A DNA stretch of 38,094 nt from Gammaproteobacteria bacterium (GTDB lineage: Bacteria > Pseudomonadota > Gammaproteobacteria > GCA-001735895). The notes under the pieces were generated by a model, which ran no database searches, had not been told where the DNA came from, and saw nothing but the letters and a program-made list of their open reading frames with translations. This document shows, piece by piece, positions 25,775 through 33,799 of the stretch. The stretch spans positions 1-38,094 of the forward strand of contig JANTFI010000013.1 in the NCBI GenBank assembly GCA_024763505.1, written 5' to 3'. The translations under genes were made by a program, and so were the position numbers. Positions within the stretch are counted from its first letter, which is position 1. Each line of letters begins with the position of its first letter.

Positions 25775-25806
25775 AAACCCGGCCATTTACTGGCCGGGTT
25801 TTTTTG
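25775..25806 (+). terminator. Intrinsic terminator of prk
   Basis: An 11-bp perfect stem (AAACCCGGCCA with TGGCCGGGTTT, loop of 5) followed by a T run. It begins 34 nt after the prk stop and ends just before tatD. Confidence 0.92.
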
Positions 25807-25822
25807 TGCCCGGTGAAGGTAA

Positions 25823-26602
25823 ATGTCGATGCCAGCAAAGCCCGAATTGATCGATTCGCACTGCCATCTGGATGACCAGCGTTTCGATGGACAGCTTGAT
25901 GAGGTGATCGAGCGCGCCAACGCGGCTGGAGTGCAGGCGTTTATCGTACCCGCCACAACTGCTGCTCGCTGGCCAAAGCTGGCCCGCCTGGCCGACCGTT
26001 ATCAGGCTATCCATGTTGCCTATGGTTTGCATCCCTGGTTTATGTCCGATCATCGTCTGTTGCATTTGCAGCAACTGGATCAATGGCTCGACAGCTATCC
26101 ATCTGTCGCAATTGGTGAGTGCGGGCTAGACTTTTATCAGGGGCGCACTGACGAAGCATTTCAATTTGAGATATTTCGAGGGCAATTATCGATCGCGCAG
26201 AATCATCGCTTGCCGGTTGTTATCCACGCGCGTAAATCACTGGATGAAGTGTTGCGTGAATTGCGGCGCTTTCCGCAGTTAAAAGGGGAGGTGCATAGTT
26301 TTGCTGGCAGCCTGCAACAGGCGCAGCAATTGTTTGATCTGGGATTCCGGATTGGGATAGCGGCCACTGTCAGTTTTGAACGCGCCAGGCGATTACGCGA
26401 TGTGGTGCGCCATATCGATGTGAAGAGTTTACTGCTGGAGTCGGATGCACCGGATCAGCCCGGCGCTGCGCATCGAGGTGAAAACAATGAACCTGCCTTT
26501 ATCGTCGAGCATCTGGCGGTGATGGCTCAGCTCAGGGAGATGGATACCGGAACGCTGGCACAACAGTTGAACAATAATTGCCGAGAGTTATTCGGAGTCT
26601 AG
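25823..26602 (+). CDS. TatD-family metal-dependent hydrolase
   Basis: 259 aa TIM-barrel metallohydrolase; family members act as 3'-5' DNA/RNA exonucleases in repair. All TatD motifs are present: DSHCHLD (H13, H15), AYGLHPWF, IGECGLDFY (metal Glu), VIHARKS and LLESDAPDQ (metal Asp). GAAGG lies just before the ATG at 25823; a second ATG 6 nt later is possible. It is convergent with the HD-GYP gene. Both genes end in TAG, read from the two strands of one CTAG. Confidence 0.93.
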   Translation: MSMPAKPELIDSHCHLDDQRFDGQLDEVIERANAAGVQAFIVPATTAARWPKLARLADRYQAIHVAYGLHPWFMSDHRLLHLQQLDQWLDSYPSVAIGECGLDFYQGRTDEAFQFEIFRGQLSIAQNHRLPVVIHARKSLDEVLRELRRFPQLKGEVHSFAGSLQQAQQLFDLGFRIGIAATVSFERARRLRDVVRHIDVKSLLLESDAPDQPGAAHRGENNEPAFIVEHLAVMAQLREMDTGTLAQQLNNNCRELFGV

Positions 26603-28065
26603 TCGAGCGGGTCTTTGCAAAACGGGTCATCGAAGTTAGCGGCGATGGCACTCATTTCAGCTTTTAATTCGATAAACAGGTCGAACAGGTTCGGATCGAA
26701 ATGAGTACCGCGTCCTTGCTGCATGATTGTCAGCGCATCGTCGATAGACATTTCTTTTTTGTACACTCGTTTGTGAATCAGCGCATCGAATACATCGACG
26801 ATAGCGACGATTCTGGCGCTGATCGGGATTTCTTTGCCAGCCAGCCCTTTCGGGTAGCCGCTACCGTCCCAGCGTTCATGGTGTCCCAGCGATATTTCTC
26901 GTGCCATGTTGACCAGTTCCGACTGTGAGTTGGATAAAATCCTGGCCCCGATTTGGGGATGAGTTTTCATCACTTCATATTCTTCAGCCGTCAGTTTGCC
27001 GGGCTTTTTCAGAATATTGTCAGGGATACCAATCTTGCCGATATCGTGCATCGGCGCGGCAATGCGGATTTCATCGATTTTGTCGGCCCGCCAGTCAAGA
27101 TGTCTGGCCATTAATTCGCTATACAACCCGAGTCGGCGGATATGCGAACCGGTTTCTCCATCATCGCGAGAATCGGCAGCACAGATCAGGCGCAGTGCGA
27201 TTTCTTCTTCACGTGCGCGGATGTCTGCGGTGCGTTTACGTACCTCTTGCTCGAGTAACTGTTTGGTCAATACGCCTTCGCGTCCGAGCTGCAGAAATTC
27301 CTGATTTTGTTGATAGCTGGCATCGAGAATCTGGATGAATAGCAGTTTTTGTGACTCCCAGTTAATGGCGATGGCTTCCAGCGCGATTTCTCCTTTTCCC
27401 GGGAGCGATTCCACCCACGGGCCGGAATTGATGCGTTGATGATCAATATTTTTTTCCCACAACTCTTCGGCATCAATCAGAAAATTTTCAATAAATGGAA
27501 ATTTATGCTGCGGATACAGCGAATGGGGAGAAGCAAAGGCTTCCGGGTAGATCAGTGAAAAGTTTTCGGCTACTGGCTTGAGCAGGTCGAATGTACCATC
27601 GTCATTTAGCCGCAGCGCCATCATATTGAGCGCTTCGAAAAATTCGAACTGGCAACTGTCTTGCTGCTGGTTCAGTTGTTGCTGCAAAAGCCTGAGTTCA
27701 TTGCTGCTCTGGCGGGCACGCGTTTGCCACTCCAGTTCACTGGTTTTATCCACCAGCACTACCCAGATTAGCGGGGCGTCGTCAAACAAATGAACATCGA
27801 CCACAGTGTCATCGCTGATATGCAAGGAAGGCAAGGTTTCGTAAGAGCGGTCCATCGGTATATTGCCCGACAAAAACAGGGCATCGTCGAGGATGTTGTC
27901 CGACAACTGCCATTCTGGTAGGCCAAAAATGTGCATGTCGCCACCTTGTTGCACCAGTGTGCCATTGTGCTCGATGGCGAAGTAAGCAAAGATTTGTGTG
28001 TCAAGCGTGATCTGTAGAATCTTGTTGATAACGCTATCCGGATATTGGCTATTCATATCGTTCAC
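26599..28065 (-). CDS. HD-GYP cyclic-di-GMP phosphodiesterase with PAS-like N-terminus
   Basis: 488 aa, no TM segment or signal peptide, so cytoplasmic. The C-terminal HD-GYP domain (about 285-475) is complete: first His in GETGSHIRR, HDIGKIGIPD near 340, THPQIGARIL, then HHERWDGSGYPKG near 393, with a metal Asp in VAIVDVFDAL. It should hydrolyse c-di-GMP. Residues 1-125 look like a PAS-type sensor (FAYFAIEHNGTLVQQ to LIWVVLVDKTSELEW). A glutamine-rich coiled coil, a middle domain of unknown type (about 150-265) and a second helix (LLEQEVRKRTADIRAREEE) lead into the catalytic part. It overlaps the upstream GTPase gene by 4 bp (ATGA), so it is the likely output of the GTPase system. Confidence 0.92.
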   Translation of the reverse strand: MNDMNSQYPDSVINKILQITLDTQIFAYFAIEHNGTLVQQGGDMHIFGLPEWQLSDNILDDALFLSGNIPMDRSYETLPSLHISDDTVVDVHLFDDAPLIWVVLVDKTSELEWQTRARQSSNELRLLQQQLNQQQDSCQFEFFEALNMMALRLNDDGTFDLLKPVAENFSLIYPEAFASPHSLYPQHKFPFIENFLIDAEELWEKNIDHQRINSGPWVESLPGKGEIALEAIAINWESQKLLFIQILDASYQQNQEFLQLGREGVLTKQLLEQEVRKRTADIRAREEEIALRLICAADSRDDGETGSHIRRLGLYSELMARHLDWRADKIDEIRIAAPMHDIGKIGIPDNILKKPGKLTAEEYEVMKTHPQIGARILSNSQSELVNMAREISLGHHERWDGSGYPKGLAGKEIPISARIVAIVDVFDALIHKRVYKKEMSIDDALTIMQQGRGTHFDPNLFDLFIELKAEMSAIAANFDDPFCKDPLD

Positions 28066-28568
28066 GCCGGTTCGGGGTCGACCAGTTGCCGGGCCAGGCT
28101 TTCAAAAGCTGCTTCGACATTTTCACTGTTTCTGGCACTGGTATGGATGATTTGCCAGTCTTGCTGGATTAGTTTGTCGAGTATGAATGGATCGATGTTC
28201 CAGTCATCTTTGAGGTCTGATTTGTTGATCATCAGGATGAAGGGTATCGGGCCGACTTCGCGAAAAACCTTGTTTTTGAGGTTGATGGCGATATCGAGGG
28301 TGTCGTTTCTGGTACCGTCTACCACCAGCATAAAGGCCGCTGAACCGCGCAGATAAGAGCTGCGGACAGCCATGAATTCATCTTCTCCAGCCAAATCCCA
28401 GACGATGAGTTCCATCGGCTGGCCGTTGACAATGGTCGATTTTTTGTCGATCTTAACGCCTAGTGTGGTTTGATATTTTTCATTGAAAATGCTGTTGACA
28501 TATCGCTGCACCAACGAGGTTTTACCCACGGCAAAGGCACCCAACATGCATATCTTTTTTTTAATCAT
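28062..28568 (-). CDS. Ras-like small GTPase
   Basis: 168 aa, a bacterial member of the Ras superfamily. All G motifs are visible: P-loop GAFAVGKTS (10-18), switch I threonine at 34/35, DLAGE (58-62), NKSD (115-118) and TSA (143-145). At the position of the Ras catalytic Gln61 there is Glu62, so intrinsic hydrolysis may be slow or depend on a partner. There is no C-terminal lipidation cysteine, so membrane location would need a protein anchor. It is 9 nt downstream of the Roadblock/OmpA gene and overlaps the HD-GYP gene by 4 bp. The order suggests a switch between the envelope sensor and the phosphodiesterase (inference). Confidence 0.93.
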   Translation of the reverse strand: MIKKKICMLGAFAVGKTSLVQRYVNSIFNEKYQTTLGVKIDKKSTIVNGQPMELIVWDLAGEDEFMAVRSSYLRGSAAFMLVVDGTRNDTLDIAINLKNKVFREVGPIPFILMINKSDLKDDWNIDPFILDKLIQQDWQIIHTSARNSENVEAAFESLARQLVDPEPA

Positions 28569-28577
28569 CTGAGCAAC

Positions 28578-30647
28578 TCAATGGGTTATTGAAGCGGATG
28601 GCCTTATGACTTCAAAGGTCACACGGCGGTTGTAACGTCTTTGCGCCGCAGAATTCTCTCGCGGCACCCGAGACTCTATGCCTTTAACGACGATAAAACG
28701 CGGGCTAATACCGGTGTTGAACAGGTACTGGGCGACATAGTCAGCGCGTTCGAGGCTGAGTGCGCGATTGTCTGCGAAGTTACCGACCGAATCTGAATGA
28801 CCTCTGACCACAATCTGGATATCGCTGGAGAGTTGTTGTGCATTTTTGATAATTCGCTGAGCCAGAGCAACGACGTGGTTAAAGGCGTCATTAGCCTCGA
28901 AATTGAAAGATAGTGCAACATCGAAAAATATATTTTGATGTTCCAGTTCCGCGATGTCCTGCTGCAATTGCTGCTGTGTGTCATTGTGCAGTTGGCTGGT
29001 ATCCAGTTGGTTGATTTCGGGGTATTGCGAGGCTTGTTGCTGCAGTGACAGGAGCCACTGTTGCGATGCGTGGCCTGTCACTGTCAGCGTGCCGTTTTGT
29101 AATTCAAGTGAGACGGATTCCGGTGGCTGGAACACCGTTAAATCGAATTGCGACTCAAGCAGGCTGTCGTCATAGCGTAATATCCCATCGATCTTACCGA
29201 CCCGCTCGCGCGCCTGATCACGCCACTGAGGTAATGCCGAGCCGGAGGCGCGGAGTATTCCATTGTTGATGTCTAGATCCAGTTTGACGCTGGGCGGTGG
29301 TTGCAGGGCAGACAAGTCTATGTGAGTTTTCAGATGACGGCTGTCAACCTCGGTGACGCCGCCAAGCAACGCCGCCATGGTTTGCATTTCAGATGCCTTG
29401 TCGGTGCTGGCAAAACCGCTCAGGGTCGCGACGCCATGATTGAATTGGAGTCGGGTATTCACAGGCGGGTTAAGGATTTTGAGTAAGCGCTGGGCTACGA
29501 AGCGCGGCTTGAGAGACTGGTAGGGTTCAAATTGTAATTGCACGGTGGCCGGGTCGAGCGTACTCAATGCGAGGAATTTATGCGGATCACGGGCCAAAGG
29601 GTCTTTGAGGCCACTGATGGCCAGTTTATCGTCAGCGTAATCGATTTCGGTGATGACATACCCCGGTTGCTGCTGCAATTGAGCGACATAATCATGTTGT
29701 TGCCGGGTCAGGTACAGGCTGGATACGACCCAGTAAATCAGTAGTATCAGTAGTGTCAATAACACCAGCCAGGTGCGGAGCGAAATGCTTTTGTTTCTGG
29801 TTGTGTATTTAGCCTGATCCATGCATTGCATCAACTGGGCTCGTGCCGGCATGAAAACTTCAGTGTCACCGGAAAAATGTTGCAAGCGGTCAGAAAACTC
29901 TTGCTGTATGTCTTCCAGTACCTTTTGCAGCACATTTCGCAGGCTGCCGGGCGCTTCGCCACGTACCGCAACAGCCAGAATCGCTTCCGGGCCTTGTTCG
30001 ATCAAAATGGAGAAGTCGCCTACCTGGATAGCATCCAGCGCCTGTCGGTTCTCAACCTGGAATGAATCGCCGACGAAATCACCAATCGCCGACAGCATCG
30101 AAGAAACCATGTCGGCATCCTGGTTAACCGCATTTTCCAGCCCGACGTGGTTCAGCAACAGGCCGCTTTCGCGATGGATCAGAAAAACCTGTTCGACCCG
30201 GTAGACCAGGCTGTGCAGCATCACCACCTGGGCGAACGGGATGCCGGTGCGTAGCGATTCCATGCGCCATTTAATACCGCGCCACGACAACCCGTATTCG
30301 AGCGTCTGGTTCAGAGATTGCAACATTTGGCGTATGGTTTCAGAGATCGATTTGCGAATCGCCGGGCCGATCACCGGGAACAGAACGCTGGCAAATTTTT
30401 TGATATCACGCTTGATTGACAAGCTTACGATTTGCTCCACGGTCGGCACCATCGCCTGTGAAAGCTGCTCACCTTTTTTAGCGCTTTTGAGTATTGCATC
30501 GGGCAGAATCTTGCTGACTTCACTGGAAAACTGCTCCCGATCAAGCAGCTTTTGCTTTAACTGTTCGAGTTCTTCCAGCTGTGCGCCTAACAGTAACCGG
30601 CGTAGCTGTTCCAGCGATGGGTCATCGGGTGGTGGGTTGCCGATCAT
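28578..30647 (-). CDS. Trans-envelope protein: Roadblock-like, BON-like and OmpA domains
   Basis: 689 aa with a single central TM helix (about 290-314, WLVLLTLLILLIYWVVSSLYL) and no signal peptide, so the N-terminal 290 residues should be cytoplasmic. That part has a helical region (1-140) and an alpha/beta unit (about 145-255). In this unit a VFLIHRESGLLL strand, an AxMVSSMLSAIGDFV helix and a further hairpin (FSILIEQGPEAILAVAV) resemble a Roadblock/LC7 or longin fold, the usual partner of small GTPases. The periplasmic part has three or four BON-like repeats (about 320-555, for example GVATLSGFAS). It ends in an OmpA C-terminal domain with GHSDSVG, NRALSLERADYVAQYL and RRYNRRV, which binds peptidoglycan. 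The OmpA domain is firm; the Roadblock and BON calls are by eye. Confidence 0.85.
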   Translation of the reverse strand: MIGNPPPDDPSLEQLRRLLLGAQLEELEQLKQKLLDREQFSSEVSKILPDAILKSAKKGEQLSQAMVPTVEQIVSLSIKRDIKKFASVLFPVIGPAIRKSISETIRQMLQSLNQTLEYGLSWRGIKWRMESLRTGIPFAQVVMLHSLVYRVEQVFLIHRESGLLLNHVGLENAVNQDADMVSSMLSAIGDFVGDSFQVENRQALDAIQVGDFSILIEQGPEAILAVAVRGEAPGSLRNVLQKVLEDIQQEFSDRLQHFSGDTEVFMPARAQLMQCMDQAKYTTRNKSISLRTWLVLLTLLILLIYWVVSSLYLTRQQHDYVAQLQQQPGYVITEIDYADDKLAISGLKDPLARDPHKFLALSTLDPATVQLQFEPYQSLKPRFVAQRLLKILNPPVNTRLQFNHGVATLSGFASTDKASEMQTMAALLGGVTEVDSRHLKTHIDLSALQPPPSVKLDLDINNGILRASGSALPQWRDQARERVGKIDGILRYDDSLLESQFDLTVFQPPESVSLELQNGTLTVTGHASQQWLLSLQQQASQYPEINQLDTSQLHNDTQQQLQQDIAELEHQNIFFDVALSFNFEANDAFNHVVALAQRIIKNAQQLSSDIQIVVRGHSDSVGNFADNRALSLERADYVAQYLFNTGISPRFIVVKGIESRVPRENSAAQRRYNRRVTFEVIRPSASITH

Positions 30648-30677
30648 GGGTGGTACTTCAATGCCTGGGTCTGGCGT

Positions 30678-31232
30678 TCATGACTCGTCTGCATTGATTT
30701 GCAGCGCCAGGGAATTGAACATTTCGGCCAGTACGGATTTGTCGGTTTTGCTACTGGCCAGTTCCTGCCGGTAATCATCCATCCGTTTACGTGTCTGCTC
30801 GATCTGGTTGGTTAGCTCGTTATTGAAGTCCTGGCTTTGTTTGAGCATTTTCTGATTGATGTCGCGCGACTGTGTATCCAGCAATTTGGACAAGTCGGCT
30901 AATTTTTTGTCGAGCTGCTTGGTCGCCTTTTTTATTTCATCGTCGAGATCATCTATCTGTTCAACACGTGCGTTTTCTTCTGCGCTGATTTTATTTGACA
31001 GAATTTCGACCTCGCTTTCGATAAAGGTTTGCAGTGATTCTATTTGTAACGAGTTTTCCTTTCGAAGATTATTCAACTCATTGGATATGCGATCTTCCAG
31101 CTGTTGAAATTTCCGGTCAAAATCGCGCATCTGGTTGCCGAACAGAATATCGCGAATCTTGTCGACGTTATCCAGTTCTGAATTTTCTACCGGTTCAGGC
31201 GTGCTGGTTGTGACTTTGGATTTTTTATTCAT
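30678..31232 (-). CDS. Soluble coiled-coil protein of the GTPase operon
   Basis: 184 aa, highly charged (Lys, Glu, Asp, Gln), no TM segment or signal. Residues about 22-36 (LDNVDKIRDILFGNQ) form a distinctive conserved-looking segment. It is followed by a long heptad-repeat coiled coil from about 40 to 165 and a short tail (SVLAEMFNSLALQI) that could be a docking helix. I do not recognise a named family. It is the first gene of the operon, 30 nt before the OmpA-domain gene. A scaffold or effector of the GTPase is the likeliest role (inference). Confidence 0.8.
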   Translation of the reverse strand: MNKKSKVTTSTPEPVENSELDNVDKIRDILFGNQMRDFDRKFQQLEDRISNELNNLRKENSLQIESLQTFIESEVEILSNKISAEENARVEQIDDLDDEIKKATKQLDKKLADLSKLLDTQSRDINQKMLKQSQDFNNELTNQIEQTRKRMDDYRQELASSKTDKSVLAEMFNSLALQINADES

Positions 31233-31319
31233 TGGTGAATCCCCAGTATGTTTATAGGGTTTAATATCCGGTTCAGTGAATAAACCAGAATGTTATGTGT
31301 ATTTATTTTATATAGCCCG

Positions 31320-31347
31320 ATAATAGACGATGACCAGAGAACAGCAA
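31320..31347 (-). promoter_or_regulatory. Candidate promoter of the coiled-coil/OmpA/GTPase/HD-GYP operon
   Basis: On the minus strand, TTGCTG (31342-31347), 16-nt spacer and TATTAT (31320-31325), about 85 nt before the coiled-coil gene start. It lies in the 155-bp gap after the GGDEF-EAL gene, where I saw no terminator, so read-through from upstream is also possible. Confidence 0.45.
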
Positions 31348-31387
31348 TGACTTCAGGGTAAAGGTGTGAATTTGATCCGGTAAAATT

Positions 31388-33799
31388 TCAACACACCGGA
31401 TGTTGCCGGATAAAGTCGATAAATTCATCTCTGGGCAGGGGACGGCTGTGCAGATAGCCCTGCACCTGGTGACACCCTTGCTCGGACAGAAAGTTCTGCT
31501 GCTCCAGGGTTTCCACCCCTTCTGCGATCAGCTCGATGTCGAGGCTTTGTCCGAGTGCAATGATGGCATTGACGATTGCGCGATCATTCTTGTCTTCACA
31601 TACATCCTGCACAAATGCCTGGTCAATCTTGAGCTTGCTGATCGGCATTTGCTTGAGGTGGCTCAGTGATGAATAACCGGTGCCAAAGTCATCGATGGCG
31701 ATGCTCAGGCCCAGTTGTTTCAGGCGGGTCAGTTCATTGATCGTGGTTTCCGGGTTTTCCATCAACTGGGTTTCCGTGATTTCGATTTCCATCCGGTCGG
31801 CACTGCAGCCGGTTGCTCGCAGCATGTCCGGAATTGTGTTGGACAGGGGCTGCAGCTCGAAATCCCGACCAGAAAAATTCACCGATATGCGGGGCAGATT
31901 GATGTCATTTTCCCGTGCTTCAGAAATAAAGGCTGCGGTATGCCTGAAAACCCATTGGTCGATCAGGTTGACCTGGCCGGTCAGCTCGGCAATGGGAATA
32001 AAATCGGCCGGAGATATAAAGCCTTTTTCCGGATGTGTCCAGCGAACCAGTGCTTCAGCTCCGATCACGCATTGCTTTCGGCTATCCATTTGTGGCTGGA
32101 AATACACTGTGAATTCATGGTTCTTCAACGCTTCGCTGATGTCGTGTTCCATCTGGATGCGTTTTTCAGCCTGTTCAGTTAAATCGGGCGAATAAAATTT
32201 GAAATTATTGCGGCCGCTGAATTTGGCCTTGTACATGGCCGCGTCAGCATGGCTGAGTAAATGTTCGGCGTTTTCGCTGTCTTTTGGGTACACGCTGATG
32301 CCGATACTGGTATTGATGACCAGCTTGATGCCGTTGATTTCAAATGGCTCGCGCAGCGAATTGATCAGCCGGTAGGCCAGAATCGAGGCATCGCTGGTAG
32401 AATGTTGCAAAGCGGTCAGCGCGACAAATTCATCACCTCCGAGACGGGCCAGTGTATCCTGTTTGCTCAAACATTCGTTCAAACGGTTAGCAACTGCGAG
32501 CAGCACTTTATCGCCTAATCCATGACCATAAGAGTCGTTGATGTGCTTGAAATGGTCGAGGTCAATAAACAACAGGGCGATCTTGCGATTGTCGGTTTTT
32601 GCTTCCCCGATCATTGTTTCGATGCGGTGATTTAGCAGGCTTCGATTGGGCAGGTTGGTAAGTTGATCATGCTGGGCCTGAAATTTGAGAATTTTCTGGG
32701 CGTCATGTCGCTCGGTGATATCGCGGACGAAAGCGATATAGATTTCTTCGCCATCCACATCTATCATTTTGGCACTGGCTTCTATCGGAATAGGTTGGCC
32801 ATCTTTGGTTCTGTGATAGCCTTCGATCAGTATCCCGTCGCGACGGTCTCTGACGGTTTCGATAAATTTCTGCCAATCCTCAAGGCTGGAAAAAGTACTG
32901 GAAAAATCCATGGCTTTCATCGCCAGCATTTCCTGTCGGCTAAAGCCGAGCAAGCGAGAGACAGCCTGATTGACTTCCAGAATGCGGGCCGTTTCCGGAT
33001 CGACAATGTAAATACAGTCTCGGCTTTGTTCGATTTGTTTCTTGAACAGATCAAGTTCGTGCCGGTCCTGTTCGATCTGTTGCTGGTACAGCCTGAAATG
33101 ATGTCGCATCGAGTTCAGTGCATAGGCCAGTTTGTCGATTTCATTCTCTTCACTGTCGGGGTCATCGTTCTTGTCGAGTTTTAGTTCTTCATAGAGATTA
33201 CTGGTTTTCAGGCGGTTGGCGTAATCGGCGATCTGTGTCAGATGACGGCCGACCAGCCAGTAAAAGATGAAAAAGATAAACAGGGAAACCAGCAGGGTTT
33301 TGACCCCCTGGGTAATGGCGATGACGACGACTTTCTGCAACAGTTGCTGATACAGATTATTCAGGGTAAAAACGATTTTCATCGAGCCTAGATCGAGGTC
33401 TTTGCCATCGTAGCGAAAGATCAGGGGAAATGTTTCCGTGATGGCATTGCTGTCATCTTCATGGCCGGTAGCAAACAGCTTTTCCTGGCGGTCGCGAATC
33501 TCGATGTAAATCACGTCTGGTATCTCGGATAACCCCTCAGCCAGGCTTTTCAGCACGGCGGTGTCATAAGACCAGACAGAATTGGTAATACTTTGCAGGT
33601 AGCTTCTTTTGACCAGATCGGCATGTTCATGGATTTGCTCGACGCCGATGCGGTAATCGAGGTACAACTGGATGGCGGTCAACACAGTCGTGATGACCAT
33701 GCTGAACAGCAGAATATACACAATGAATTGCCGCGCAATACTGCTCTTGCGCGGTAGCGACAGCAAATGCTGTGCAAAGGTTTGCAGCATCAGGCTCAT
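31388..33799 (-). CDS. Membrane PAS-GGDEF-EAL cyclic-di-GMP protein
   Basis: 803 aa. TM1 (about 22-44), a periplasmic sensor loop (45-155), TM2 (about 160-185) and a HAMP-like linker are followed by a PAS domain (about 255-365, QSRDCIYIVDPETARILEVN), GGDEF (about 375-535) and EAL (about 550-795). The diguanylate cyclase signature RLGGDEF (near 452) is intact. The phosphodiesterase has EALVRW (near 581), the metal/catalytic segment DDFGTGYSSL (near 703), KLKID and EGVE, so both activities are possible. It overlaps the upstream solute-binding-protein gene by 4 bp (ATGA), which suggests that the binding protein docks on its periplasmic loop. The next operon carries an HD-GYP enzyme. Confidence 0.95.
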   Translation of the reverse strand: MSLMLQTFAQHLLSLPRKSSIARQFIVYILLFSMVITTVLTAIQLYLDYRIGVEQIHEHADLVKRSYLQSITNSVWSYDTAVLKSLAEGLSEIPDVIYIEIRDRQEKLFATGHEDDSNAITETFPLIFRYDGKDLDLGSMKIVFTLNNLYQQLLQKVVVIAITQGVKTLLVSLFIFFIFYWLVGRHLTQIADYANRLKTSNLYEELKLDKNDDPDSEENEIDKLAYALNSMRHHFRLYQQQIEQDRHELDLFKKQIEQSRDCIYIVDPETARILEVNQAVSRLLGFSRQEMLAMKAMDFSSTFSSLEDWQKFIETVRDRRDGILIEGYHRTKDGQPIPIEASAKMIDVDGEEIYIAFVRDITERHDAQKILKFQAQHDQLTNLPNRSLLNHRIETMIGEAKTDNRKIALLFIDLDHFKHINDSYGHGLGDKVLLAVANRLNECLSKQDTLARLGGDEFVALTALQHSTSDASILAYRLINSLREPFEINGIKLVINTSIGISVYPKDSENAEHLLSHADAAMYKAKFSGRNNFKFYSPDLTEQAEKRIQMEHDISEALKNHEFTVYFQPQMDSRKQCVIGAEALVRWTHPEKGFISPADFIPIAELTGQVNLIDQWVFRHTAAFISEARENDINLPRISVNFSGRDFELQPLSNTIPDMLRATGCSADRMEIEITETQLMENPETTINELTRLKQLGLSIAIDDFGTGYSSLSHLKQMPISKLKIDQAFVQDVCEDKNDRAIVNAIIALGQSLDIELIAEGVETLEQQNFLSEQGCHQVQGYLHSRPLPRDEFIDFIRQHPVC

